Below the pieces are notes generated by a model. It was given only the letters and a program-made list of their open reading frames with translations. It had not been told where the DNA came from and ran no database searches. From assembly GCF_002304225.1 (NCBI RefSeq), contig NZ_NSLB01000007.1, positions 62,001 through 126,000 of the forward strand: a stretch of DNA of 64,000 nt, given 5' to 3'. This stretch comes from Pseudomonas sp. HAR-UPW-AIA-41 (lineage in GTDB: Bacteria > Pseudomonadota > Gammaproteobacteria > Pseudomonadales > Pseudomonadaceae). The stretch's first letter is position 1. Each line of letters starts with the position of its first letter. Shown one piece after another: positions 7,172 to 15,141 of the stretch. The position numbers and the translations under genes are program-made.

Positions 7172-8227
7172 CTACATGTCGAGATCGACTTCCAGGGCGC
7201 CGCGTCTCTCAACTGGGCTGGCGTTAGCCCCTTCGCCTACTGCCTTGATACGGGATTGGACGACTTCGCGGAACAGTCGGCTTTTGGTGGGATGCTTCGG
7301 CAGCTTTAACAGCGGACGTAATGCCACCAACTCGCCAGAGGGTTGCCCATCGGCTGCCTCTATCGAGCAGTACAACTCCGCCCGCTCAATCAGCCCTGCG
7401 CCAGTCCGAAGCTGTTTGATCAGTTGGGTGAAGTACTGTTCGAACAGCACCTCTAGCACGCCATGGTCGTCGAAATGCGCCAAGTACAGCCACTGCCCTT
7501 TGGGGTCATAAGGTGAACCGCCCCAATGCAGGCTCAGTTCGGCCAGGCGCTGGAGCACCACGTTAGCCCGCTCGAACACACACCAGATGTGCGGTGCCAC
7601 CGCGCGTTGCGACAGCGCGTGCTCATAGAGCTCCCGTGCTGCGGTGGCTGGATCGCGCCACGCACCCGGCTGAATGCATAGCACCACGCAGGTGAGCTTG
7701 CCTTTAGCGTTGTACACATAGTAACCACCCGGAGCGCCCAAGGTGCTGCGTCGACGTAGCGCGCGCCCTTGGTAGGCATCAAACGCGTACAGGTCTGAGG
7801 CGCTAAAAAAGTCTTCCATGCGCTGGTACAGCGCGTGTTTAGAGGCGGTCGCGCGGAGGGGGCGTGGAGCTTGGTTTTCCGCTGTGGTGGCAGCCTGATT
7901 GCGAACCAGTGCTTCGAGTTCATGCAATTTAAGCTGGTTGCTCAGTACCGCATGGAGTACTTCTTGCGCGACCTCGGGGGCAATCGATCCCAGCTTGGCC
8001 AGGCGCTCTAGGGGAGCATAACCGCAGTGCAGGCTGGCCCGGTCAAAGGCCGGTGTGAGTCCATCCAAAAAGCGCCCGGCGATTTTGATGCGAGACCAAG
8101 TTTTGGGTTTTAGGCCCAGTTGAGCGGCGACTTCCGGATCGCTGAAGCGCTGTTCGCGGGATTGCTGCTCCAAAGCGATGCCCTCTTGGTAGGTTTCATA
8201 CCAGCTGGTGTCGACGCGGCGGCCCAT
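7172..8227 (-). CDS. ParB/KorB-like HTH protein divergent from tnsA
   Basis: 351 residues. The N-terminal third (residues 25-105) reads like a ParB/KorB-type helix-turn-helix segment: SDPEVAAQLGLKPKTWSRIK, then GYAPLERLAKLGSIAPEVAQ and LKLHELEALVRNQ. The remaining 240 residues (GGYYVYNAKGKLTCVVLCIQ, LYLAHFDDHGVLEVLFEQYF) are not a family I recognise. It is transcribed away from tnsA across a 103-nt promoter region, a typical place for a regulator of transposition or an element-maintenance factor. That role is inferred. The start at 8227 (MGRRVDTSW) leaves a normal divergent spacer. Confidence 0.6.
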   Translation of the reverse strand: MGRRVDTSWYETYQEGIALEQQSREQRFSDPEVAAQLGLKPKTWSRIKIAGRFLDGLTPAFDRASLHCGYAPLERLAKLGSIAPEVAQEVLHAVLSNQLKLHELEALVRNQAATTAENQAPRPLRATASKHALYQRMEDFFSASDLYAFDAYQGRALRRRSTLGAPGGYYVYNAKGKLTCVVLCIQPGAWRDPATAARELYEHALSQRAVAPHIWCVFERANVVLQRLAELSLHWGGSPYDPKGQWLYLAHFDDHGVLEVLFEQYFTQLIKQLRTGAGLIERAELYCSIEAADGQPSGELVALRPLLKLPKHPTKSRLFREVVQSRIKAVGEGANASPVERRGALEVDLDM

Positions 8228-8268
8228 AGCGGTTTCTCTGCTTTAAGTTGGACGGTCATTTAAATTTG

Positions 8269-8297
8269 TTGACAACCCTAACAAGGTTTACTATGAA
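8269..8297 (+). promoter_or_regulatory. Sigma-70 promoter for the tns operon
   Basis: A consensus -35 TTGACA (8269-8274) is 17 nt from TATGAA (8292-8297), and a transcript starting near 8305 would include the AGGAG before tnsA. CATTTA (8257-8262) and TAAATG (8300-8305) flank the promoter as a possible operator for the divergent ParB-like protein. Confidence 0.65.
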
Positions 8298-8330
8298 TGT
8301 AAATGTCCTTTCTAGGAGATTCCACTAAAC

Positions 8331-9053
8331 ATGCCTTCCAGAGCCAAAAATCGTAAACCTGTCCGCGATGTAGCCAAGCGCGTTAAGCGTGGCCACAAGG
8401 CCTATGTCGTGCCAACACCGCGTAATGACGCGGGTTGGGTTGCGGGTCAAAGCTTTCTGGAGCGCAACCACCTGCTGCTGTTGAGCGTGCAAGTGGGAAT
8501 CAAGCGGCTGTGGGATCAGGCGGTGTGCATCGATCTGGACAACGAGACCCTGGTGGATCGCCTGGCGGACTTGCCCAAGCGTGGCGGCAAAGCTGTACGT
8601 CGCTACACCGCCGACAGTGCGTATGAGCGCGATGATGGTCAGCAGGGGGTGTGTGAGAGCAAGCCGAGTGCGTTTTTGGCGAAGCACGGCGAAAAACATG
8701 CACTGGCTAAGAAAATCCTCAACAAGTACGGCAAGTCGTTCACCACATTGACGGAAGAACAGTTCACCCCTGTTTTCATTTCCAACCTGGAAAACCTGCT
8801 GAAAGCCACGAGTGAGGGGCAACGACATCACGCCGAGTTGGCGATTGAAAAACTCCACAAGGCCCTGGTGCATCAGCAGCGTTGGTTGACCCAGGCCCTC
8901 AAGCAATCTGCCGGTCTATCGAACGCCGACATTTTCTTTGGGCTAGCCCATGGGGTGCTGTGTGCGGATCTGAGCCAGTCCCTTTTTGACAGCAACAGTT
9001 GGGTTGAAGCGGCGCATGGCAGCCTCGATCACCTAGTGTTCGTGGAGCTGTGA
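8331..9053 (+). CDS. tnsA: TnsA-like transposon endonuclease
   Basis: 240 residues. In Tn7, TnsA cuts the 5' ends of the element while TnsB cuts the 3' ends, giving cut-and-paste movement. The candidate catalytic residues are E44 (FLERNHLLLL), D95 (YTADSAYERD) and the ESK triplet at 109-111 (CESKPSAFL), aligning by eye with E, D and QVK of Tn7 TnsA. The last 100 residues are probably the TnsC/DNA-contacting part. It opens the operon, followed one nucleotide later by tnsB. Its assignment rests on this spacing and on the adjacent tnsB, tnsC and tniQ; overall similarity to Tn7 TnsA is low. Confidence 0.82.
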   Translation: MPSRAKNRKPVRDVAKRVKRGHKAYVVPTPRNDAGWVAGQSFLERNHLLLLSVQVGIKRLWDQAVCIDLDNETLVDRLADLPKRGGKAVRRYTADSAYERDDGQQGVCESKPSAFLAKHGEKHALAKKILNKYGKSFTTLTEEQFTPVFISNLENLLKATSEGQRHHAELAIEKLHKALVHQQRWLTQALKQSAGLSNADIFFGLAHGVLCADLSQSLFDSNSWVEAAHGSLDHLVFVEL

Positions 9054-9054
9054 T

Positions 9055-11010
9055 ATGGCTGTAGTCAATGACAGCTACCTCAGTCCACGACGCTACAAAG
9101 TCGGTGGCCTGGTTGCAGGCTGTGATGGCCGAAAGTATGTGATCGACACTATCCACACCAAAGCCCAGCAAGTGGTGCTGCTGGGCCCGGTGGGTGAAAC
9201 CTACGTTTATGAAAGCGAAGAGTTTCGCAATAAGGTCGCAGCGGGTGAGCTCCGACTGGTGGTGTGCAAGCAGAACTCAGATGGGATCGAAGAAATTTTC
9301 GAGCCCCGGAAACTTATGGCCAATGAACGTAAAGCGCTGGAGGAGCGTCAGCAGTACATTGAGATAATTCTGGAATACATCGATAACAGCACTTGGGAGT
9401 ATATCTACAAGAAAATCAAGGAAGAGTATGGCGGTAAACGCAGAATTCCAGGTCGGCGGAGTATTGAAAGATACTGGCAAATCTATAAGCAGGCTAAGTC
9501 GCCAAGTTGTCTGGCTCCTAAGTATTCGCTACGAGGCGTACACCGCTCGTTGTCGCTTGATCCACATGTTGAAGATATCATCATCAATGTGCTGGAAGAG
9601 AAATACTGCAATAGCTCAGGTTTCAGTGTAAAAGATATTGTCGAAACCATTAATATTCGCTGTGATAAAAAGTCTGCTGAGCTGAATATTGAGTTGGGCG
9701 GAGTTTCACGGCGCGCAGTTGGTCGATTTATTGTAGGTCTCAATATTAAGAAATTGAAAGGCCGGCTGAACGAAAAAACTTTTCGTTTGATCATGCGCGA
9801 TGCCTTGCACTTTTTCGATGTGCAAGAGCCTTATGCGCGCGTGGAGTTGGATTCAACCGTATTGGATATTTTGATTGTCGATGCGTTCGGTAACATCATC
9901 GGCAGTCCGACCTTGTACGCGATGATCGATACGGCAACACAGACGATTGTCGGCATCTTCCTCACCATTCTGCCGGCCAGTCAGGTCGGCGTGCTGCAAG
10001 CTCTCCAGTTTGCTTTTTCGCCTAAAGGCGAGGCGTTTCGTCAACAGCACGGTTGCATTCACTTGTGGCCTGCTCCAGCTGATATTCGTACCCTGGTAAT
10101 GGATAACGGCGCCGATTGCCATGGCCCGATGGTGGTCAAAGCCGCACGTTACTTGTCGATGACGCTCGAATACTGCATCGCCGGCGCCCCCTACCAAAAA
10201 CCCTTTATTGAACGGTTTTTTGGCACCTTGCATACGATGTTGATCAAAAAGCTGCCGGGAGCAAAATTCTCGCATGACAAGCGTGAAGACCATGCCTTGG
10301 AGAATGCTGAGAAAACGGCAAAACTCACGCTCGATGAGTTGTATTCTCTGATCATCCGCTGGATCACTGACACATATCATCTCAAGGTTAACGACCGCCT
10401 GACGAGCAAATTCAACTGTGCTTGTTCGCCGGTTCAGGCACTAGAGATATTGAGTCAGAAATATGTGCTATTTCCTGCTCCCTCAGCCGAAGAGTTGCTG
10501 GAAGCCTGCCGTCATCATCTAGAAGTAAAACTCAATGTGACGCGCGAAGGCCTCAACTATCAATGCCAGCAATATCAGAGTGAATATATTTCTGATCTCT
10601 ATAAGACCAATGGCAAGCAGAAAGTTGAAGCGTATGTGAATCCCCTCGATTGCAGCGCAATTCATGTTTTCGATAGCGACAGCAAAACCTGGCGTGTGGT
10701 GCCCAATAAAAATCCGCATATGCCGGCGATGAGCTTCGAACAGGCGAAATATTACCGTAGCCAGAGCTACAAAACGGATCTTGAGATTTCAAGAGCCGAG
10801 CATGTGCTGAATCAACATCAGATTATCGAAGACGCTCATTCAACGAAGAGCAGAACGAGTCGTATTAATCGTAATCGTAAGGCCGAACGCGAAATCGAGC
10901 GCGCCAAAGCAGCGATCACGACAGCCTCTCAGCAGCCGCTGGCCGACGCGCCGCTGGTATCGACGGATCCCATCGTGGCAGCAGTAAAACCCCACCGGAG
11001 GAAAAAGTAA
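9055..11010 (+). CDS. tnsB: TnsB-like DDE transposase
   Basis: 651 residues. This is the RNase H-fold recombinase that binds the terminal repeats and joins the 3' ends to target DNA. The DDE triad is visible: D266 (ARVELDSTVLD), D350 (LVMDNGADCHG) and E386 (PFIERFFGTLH). The N-terminal 230 residues contain helix-turn-helix segments (PGRRSIERYWQIYKQ, GGVSRRAVGRFIVGLNIKK) for binding the end repeats, and a Mu-type C-terminal beta-barrel region follows the core (VEAYVNPLDCSAIHVFD). A GGAG precedes the ATG. The last codon overlaps the tnsC start by one base, indicating coupled translation. The stretch from about 9,280 to 10,700 is richer in A+T than its neighbours, consistent with horizontal origin. 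Confidence 0.95.
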   Translation: MAVVNDSYLSPRRYKVGGLVAGCDGRKYVIDTIHTKAQQVVLLGPVGETYVYESEEFRNKVAAGELRLVVCKQNSDGIEEIFEPRKLMANERKALEERQQYIEIILEYIDNSTWEYIYKKIKEEYGGKRRIPGRRSIERYWQIYKQAKSPSCLAPKYSLRGVHRSLSLDPHVEDIIINVLEEKYCNSSGFSVKDIVETINIRCDKKSAELNIELGGVSRRAVGRFIVGLNIKKLKGRLNEKTFRLIMRDALHFFDVQEPYARVELDSTVLDILIVDAFGNIIGSPTLYAMIDTATQTIVGIFLTILPASQVGVLQALQFAFSPKGEAFRQQHGCIHLWPAPADIRTLVMDNGADCHGPMVVKAARYLSMTLEYCIAGAPYQKPFIERFFGTLHTMLIKKLPGAKFSHDKREDHALENAEKTAKLTLDELYSLIIRWITDTYHLKVNDRLTSKFNCACSPVQALEILSQKYVLFPAPSAEELLEACRHHLEVKLNVTREGLNYQCQQYQSEYISDLYKTNGKQKVEAYVNPLDCSAIHVFDSDSKTWRVVPNKNPHMPAMSFEQAKYYRSQSYKTDLEISRAEHVLNQHQIIEDAHSTKSRTSRINRNRKAEREIERAKAAITTASQQPLADAPLVSTDPIVAAVKPHRRKK

Positions 11011-11960
11011 TGACGAATCTGGCGAAAAAGGTGGTGCGTTCAGAGGGTATTTTCCATGCACATATGCTGCGAGCGTATGAGCGCGGCCTTGCAGTGATTG
11101 CGCAGGCTCAGGTGCCGGCAGATAAACGTGAGCCTCAGATTTTCCCGTTGCTGGGGCCTGCGGGAGTGGGAAAGTCGGAGACGATTGCAGCTTGGTGTGC
11201 AGATTACCCTCAGCAGCAGGATGCACAAGGCAAGATCGTTAAGCCCGTGATCCATGTGATCTGCCCAGTAGAGCCGAATCAGCGATCCATTGCCTTGAGC
11301 ATCATTCGAGCTCTGCAATGCCGAGTGTTGAGCAGAAGCAGTACCTCGGACGTCGTCGATCAGGCCATGGGGCAACTGAAAGTCGCCGAGGTCAATACGA
11401 TCATCTTCGATGAAGTCCAACATCTGGCTGAAAACCTCCGCGCCGAGAAAATGAAAATCGCGGTGAATTTTCTGCAATACATCCTCGAAACGTCTAAAGC
11501 CTCGTTGATCCTGGTGGGGTTGCCGACGGCTCAGCGCTTTATCAACTTCGAATCAGCGTTTCAGCGGCGCTGCCTGGCAACGGAGCTGCTTTATCCCTAT
11601 GCCTGGGCCAGCACTTCTCACCGTCAGGACTTTGCCGATGGGGTGGCGATGATTGCGGAGGCGTATCGCGAGCACGGCTGGAAGACCGTGCTAGATGACC
11701 CTGACTCGCTGAAACCTCTGTATGCCGCCTGTATGGGACGGTTTGGTGTGCTTATCGACTTTCTCAGCCACGCCGAGACCGATAACTCCCGCAAATTGAT
11801 CGACATGAAATGCCTGGCCAAGGCCTACGCACATGGCATTAACCATCAGCCGTTCTCAGGTAATCCGTTCTCGCCTAGCACTCAGATCTCGGAGCAGGAG
11901 CTGAATGCGGAATATGTGCGAGTGCTCCAGCAGGCGCACTTGCCGATTCCTAAGTTGTAA
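11010..11960 (+). CDS. tnsC: TnsC/TniB-like AAA+ ATPase
   Basis: 316 residues. It is the ATP-dependent matchmaker linking the target selector (TniQ) to the transposase and imposing target immunity. Walker A is GPAGVGKS (49-56) and Walker B is IIFDE (131-135); a sensor segment ILVGLPTAQRF and the arginine pair FQRRC follow. Length is close to TniB (about 300) and much shorter than Tn7 TnsC (about 555). A GGAGG ribosome site lies within the 3' end of tnsB. Confidence 0.94.
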   Translation: MTNLAKKVVRSEGIFHAHMLRAYERGLAVIAQAQVPADKREPQIFPLLGPAGVGKSETIAAWCADYPQQQDAQGKIVKPVIHVICPVEPNQRSIALSIIRALQCRVLSRSSTSDVVDQAMGQLKVAEVNTIIFDEVQHLAENLRAEKMKIAVNFLQYILETSKASLILVGLPTAQRFINFESAFQRRCLATELLYPYAWASTSHRQDFADGVAMIAEAYREHGWKTVLDDPDSLKPLYAACMGRFGVLIDFLSHAETDNSRKLIDMKCLAKAYAHGINHQPFSGNPFSPSTQISEQELNAEYVRVLQQAHLPIPKL

Positions 11961-11972
11961 GGAGGCGACGCC

Positions 11973-13850
11973 ATGTCATTTTTTCAGAGTGTCAGCCTCA
12001 AGCCTGGTGAAAGCTTGAACTCCTTGATCATGCGCAAAGCCGAGCTAAATGGTTACGGCACGGCGCATGCACTGCTGGCTGACGTTGGCATGACCATGAA
12101 GGTCTGTTACTCGGCGGAAGAGCTAGAACTGCTCCGAGAGTGCTTTGAGCTGGCTGAGCATGACCTGACGCCAGTGAGTGCAGGCCAGGCGCCCTACCTG
12201 GGACAAAAAGCGTTTTTGCGCAGCCAATGTTCGCCTGTCTGCCCTCAATGCCTGGCTGATGAGGGCGTGGCACAAGAGGCGTGGTCTCATGTGCTGGTAA
12301 TCGCCTGCCATAAGCATCAGACAGAATTGCTCAGCCAATGCCCGCAGTGTGCAGAGCCGATCTGTCTGACGCGACGGGCGTTGATGCACTGTGACTGCGG
12401 CTATGAGTATTGCCATGCCATCAGTGAGCCTGCGTCAGCGTTTTCTGCTGGGCTTTCAGCCCTGTTGGAGAATGTGGATGCACCAAACCGGCAGGCGCTA
12501 CCCCTGCCCCTTCACCAACTGAGCTTTGAGCCTTTGCTACCCGCTTTTTTGCTGATGCTGGCCAAAGCGCAGGGGCGCATGAGTGATCAGCTTCCCCCAA
12601 AATTTCGCTTTGCTGCCAGTTCCTCTTTTGAAGACTCCGTGGCGATGGTGGGGTATTTGGAGTCGCTGTTGGGTGAGTGGCCTCAGCGTTTCGATGACGT
12701 TTTGGAAGACCACCTCTTTCAGGGTGAAGGGGTCAGCTTGGCCGGGCGAATCGGTACTTGGTACAGGGAGCTTTTCAGTACCTATGCGGCGCCGAGCTTT
12801 GATTTTCTGCGTGATCGTTTAAAGGCACAGATCGCTGAACACTTCGATGGGAGGTTGGGTGTTAGCACTCGCGGCCTGATGTTCGGCGCTGACAACGCAG
12901 ATTCCATGCATTGGTTCGCTGCCGCCGAGGCTGCAAGGCTTCTGGGTGTGGCTCCCGATATCTTGGCGAACCTGGTGATTACACAGCAGATTGATGGGCG
13001 AGTGCATCAGGAGGGCAAGAGTCGTTTCGTTGCTGTTCATCGCTCAACGCTCGACCAGATTGCCGCTGATCGAGCGAGCTATCTCTCTGCGACGGAAGCC
13101 CGTCAGCGCCTGAACGTATCGAAAAATTTCTTTGAGCGGTTTATCCAGGCTGGTGGGTTGCGCCGCTACAAGCGCAACGAGCGCCCCGTACTCGTGGCCG
13201 GCGAATTCCGAGTCGCAGATGTCGATCAGGTGATTCAGCAACTAGTGGGAAGTGTCCGCAAAAAGCCCAGAGCAGCACAGTTGATCGGCATTCAAGACAT
13301 CTCCGCCAAGCATGGCATTTCTAACAGCAAGATCGTGGGCATTTTGCAGGACATCCTCCAAGGCATTGTGCAGCCCGTAGGTCATATCAGTTCACTCGTG
13401 GGGCTGGCCGGGTTGCAATTTGACAAGGTGCAGATCGCGAAGCGGGTTCGCGATAACGATCCTGACGTTGTGCTGAGCGTCAGCGAGCTGGCCAAGGTGT
13501 CTGGCTGGAAAGCCGGGGTGATCAAAAAGTGGATTCAGGGTGGATACCTCAAAAGCATCGTTCAGACGCATGGCAAATCAACACGCGATGTCATCCCCTT
13601 GTCGGCTCTGATGCAGTTTCTGCTGACGTACTGCCCCACCGCTGAGCTCTCCAAGCAGCTCAAGACCAAGACCCTGTACCTGACCAAGGCGTGGCGTCCC
13701 GCCAAGATTGAAGTCATCGCGCCCCCTCAGCAATCCGTGGGTGGCCTACGCGGTTTGCTGGTGCGAAATGCTGATCTTGCCCGCGCTGCGCAGCTGCGCA
13801 AACCCACTATCCGAGAGCTCGCTGACCAGTTGGAGGAGTCCCCATGCTGA
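11973..13850 (+). CDS. tniQ: TniQ/TnsD-like target-selection protein
   Basis: 625 residues. The N-terminal 150 residues are a TniQ domain with zinc ligands: C86, C90 and C93 (CSPVCPQC); C112, H113 and H115; C123 and C126 (CPQC); C140 and C142. A long C-terminal part follows with at least three MerR/HTH-like segments: FAAAEAARLLGVAP, YLSATEARQRLNVSKNFF and VLSVSELAKVSGWKAGVIKK. This long form resembles TnsD, which reads a fixed chromosomal attachment site, more than the short TniQ used by CRISPR-guided elements, and no Cas genes are present. An AAGGAGG site precedes the ATG. The protein probably directs the element to the gyrB-plsC junction (inference). Confidence 0.9.
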   Translation: MSFFQSVSLKPGESLNSLIMRKAELNGYGTAHALLADVGMTMKVCYSAEELELLRECFELAEHDLTPVSAGQAPYLGQKAFLRSQCSPVCPQCLADEGVAQEAWSHVLVIACHKHQTELLSQCPQCAEPICLTRRALMHCDCGYEYCHAISEPASAFSAGLSALLENVDAPNRQALPLPLHQLSFEPLLPAFLLMLAKAQGRMSDQLPPKFRFAASSSFEDSVAMVGYLESLLGEWPQRFDDVLEDHLFQGEGVSLAGRIGTWYRELFSTYAAPSFDFLRDRLKAQIAEHFDGRLGVSTRGLMFGADNADSMHWFAAAEAARLLGVAPDILANLVITQQIDGRVHQEGKSRFVAVHRSTLDQIAADRASYLSATEARQRLNVSKNFFERFIQAGGLRRYKRNERPVLVAGEFRVADVDQVIQQLVGSVRKKPRAAQLIGIQDISAKHGISNSKIVGILQDILQGIVQPVGHISSLVGLAGLQFDKVQIAKRVRDNDPDVVLSVSELAKVSGWKAGVIKKWIQGGYLKSIVQTHGKSTRDVIPLSALMQFLLTYCPTAELSKQLKTKTLYLTKAWRPAKIEVIAPPQQSVGGLRGLLVRNADLARAAQLRKPTIRELADQLEESPC

Positions 13851-14176
13851 CGCTACTCAAGAAAGCCAAGCTCGCCGATGCCCTGTTGGATGATTACCCC
13901 GAAGTGATCACAGGCTATGTCGTCGATGCGAAGGTCGTATCGGGGTGTTTGGTTGGGGTTGCCTACAAGACCTGGGGCTATGCCAGAGGTGAAAAACTGA
14001 TCTCCGGCAGCATCACGCAGGTCATCGAGTACGGCCAGCGTTGGCTGATCAAGACCGGCGAGCAAGATTGCCTGGTCGTCGTGAATTTTTCGCGTGGCGG
14101 TCGACAGTCGCTGCTGCATCTCATCGATCTTTTTGATTCCGCGAGCCTTGCTCATTCGCGTCGTTGTCTGCACTGA
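13844..14176 (+). CDS. 110-residue protein following tniQ
   Basis: The frame overlaps the end of tniQ by 7 nt (ATG at 13844), so it is translationally coupled to the transposition operon. It is mostly beta-type sequence with alternating hydrophobics (YVVDAKVVSGCLVGVAYKTW, QRWLIKTGEQDCLVVVNF). Unrecognised. Its conserved-looking coupling suggests it belongs to the transposon core rather than to cargo. Confidence 0.65.
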   Translation: MLTLLKKAKLADALLDDYPEVITGYVVDAKVVSGCLVGVAYKTWGYARGEKLISGSITQVIEYGQRWLIKTGEQDCLVVVNFSRGGRQSLLHLIDLFDSASLAHSRRCLH

Positions 14177-14188
14177 GGAGACACGGAA

Positions 14189-14638
14189 ATGAAGCCTTCC
14201 AAGAAACGCTTTAGTCGCAGTGACATCGAAGCCAGTCCGGAAAGCGCGTGGATTGTCGATGTTGCCATTCTCAGCACGACCAAGGGCCCGTTGCATTGCG
14301 GGCTCGTTCAAGATCTCAAGACCAGGCGGGTGCTGGGGTGGTCGACAGCGCTTAATGCTGATCCGACGCTGCTGATGCGGGCTATCGAACTGGCTTGTGA
14401 AAGGCATGCCAGGACGCGCCCGACCAACCTCTTTCTCTATCGGATCAGCGAGAGCATCGCCCCAGATGTAGTTGCATCGTTGGTATGCCGGGAGTTTCAG
14501 CTTCGTTACATCGATATCCCGAATCACAGACTGACTTTATCGATGGATCGCGTCTGGGGGGAACTTCAACGTCGTTTCAGTCAGTCGCTGTCAACGCCCG
14601 CCCAGTTTCAAGGCGACCAAGACGATCTGGATGACTGA
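14189..14638 (+). CDS. Integrase-core-like protein lacking catalytic residues
   Basis: 149 residues with the outline of an rve/IS3-type RNase H fold: WIVDVAIL (21-28; first Asp kept at D24), the beta-hairpin GPLHCGLVQDLKTRRVLGW (33-51), the helix LLMRAIELACERHARTRPTN (61-80), then LFLYRISESI where family members have an HSDRG-type second Asp, and MDRVWGELQRRF where they have the final Glu helix. The second Asp is absent and the third position is doubtful, so the protein is probably catalytically dead. GAGGAG before the ATG indicates active translation. A structural or targeting role in the transposition complex is possible. Alternatively it is a degraded insertion-sequence fragment, but the intact frame and operon position argue against that. 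Confidence 0.6.
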   Translation: MKPSKKRFSRSDIEASPESAWIVDVAILSTTKGPLHCGLVQDLKTRRVLGWSTALNADPTLLMRAIELACERHARTRPTNLFLYRISESIAPDVVASLVCREFQLRYIDIPNHRLTLSMDRVWGELQRRFSQSLSTPAQFQGDQDDLDD

Positions 14639-14648
14639 GGGCCGTGCC

Positions 14649-15050
14649 ATGGACGATCTCCAAACGATTACTGACCTGCTCTATCGCCCTGGCGAGCCCA
14701 TGCGTGGATCAACTATGACCGATGATCAGGCGCTGGCCTTTGCGCGCGAGCACTGTTGGTTCACGGAGTTTTGCCTGGTTCGTCAGTGGCTGTGGATCGA
14801 TCTCGATGTGAGCGAAGCCCAGCGTGTTGAGCTGGAAAAAACGCGGCGGCAGCCGGTGATCCTTTATGCCCATAGCGTTATCTACGATTCGGCTCGCAGG
14901 TGGGATGTGGGCGATGTCGTGCGCACTTCTCCGCTCTCGTTGTTCGAGGAGGGATTCCTATTCCGTACGTTGAACTCGACCTATGTGCTGCTGGGGGAGG
15001 GCCAGCGTAAGCGGGCGACCTTGGAAACCGTGGGCCGTATTCGTTTCTGA
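14649..15050 (+). CDS. 133-residue hypothetical protein of the tns operon
   Basis: I chose the ATG at 14649 because GAGGG lies 8 nt upstream; a second ATG at 14631 overlaps the previous stop. The sequence (AREHCWFTEFCLVRQWLWIDLD, VILYAHSVIYDSARRWDVGD, RTLNSTYVLLGEGQRKRATL) resembles a family of short Pseudomonas proteins that I believe is DUF6957, but I cannot confirm the name. Conserved aromatics and the compact size suggest a small globular domain. Function unknown. Confidence 0.65.
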   Translation: MDDLQTITDLLYRPGEPMRGSTMTDDQALAFAREHCWFTEFCLVRQWLWIDLDVSEAQRVELEKTRRQPVILYAHSVIYDSARRWDVGDVVRTSPLSLFEEGFLFRTLNSTYVLLGEGQRKRATLETVGRIRF

Positions 15051-15141
15051 GCCTGGGCCCCTTGGCTGGGGATTCGAACCGGGCTTCGCATAACACGTCA
15101 TGGGGTAAATGGTCGCCCGCTCAACGTCACGGAGGTGCGCG

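Noticed and set aside
8331-13850. CRISPR-associated transposon
   Set aside because: No Cas genes or repeat arrays were seen, and TniQ is of the long, TnsD-like form.
13853-14527. 224-codon minus-strand frame across two tns-operon genes
   Set aside because: The opposite strand has coupled genes with good ribosome sites, including the integrase-like fold.
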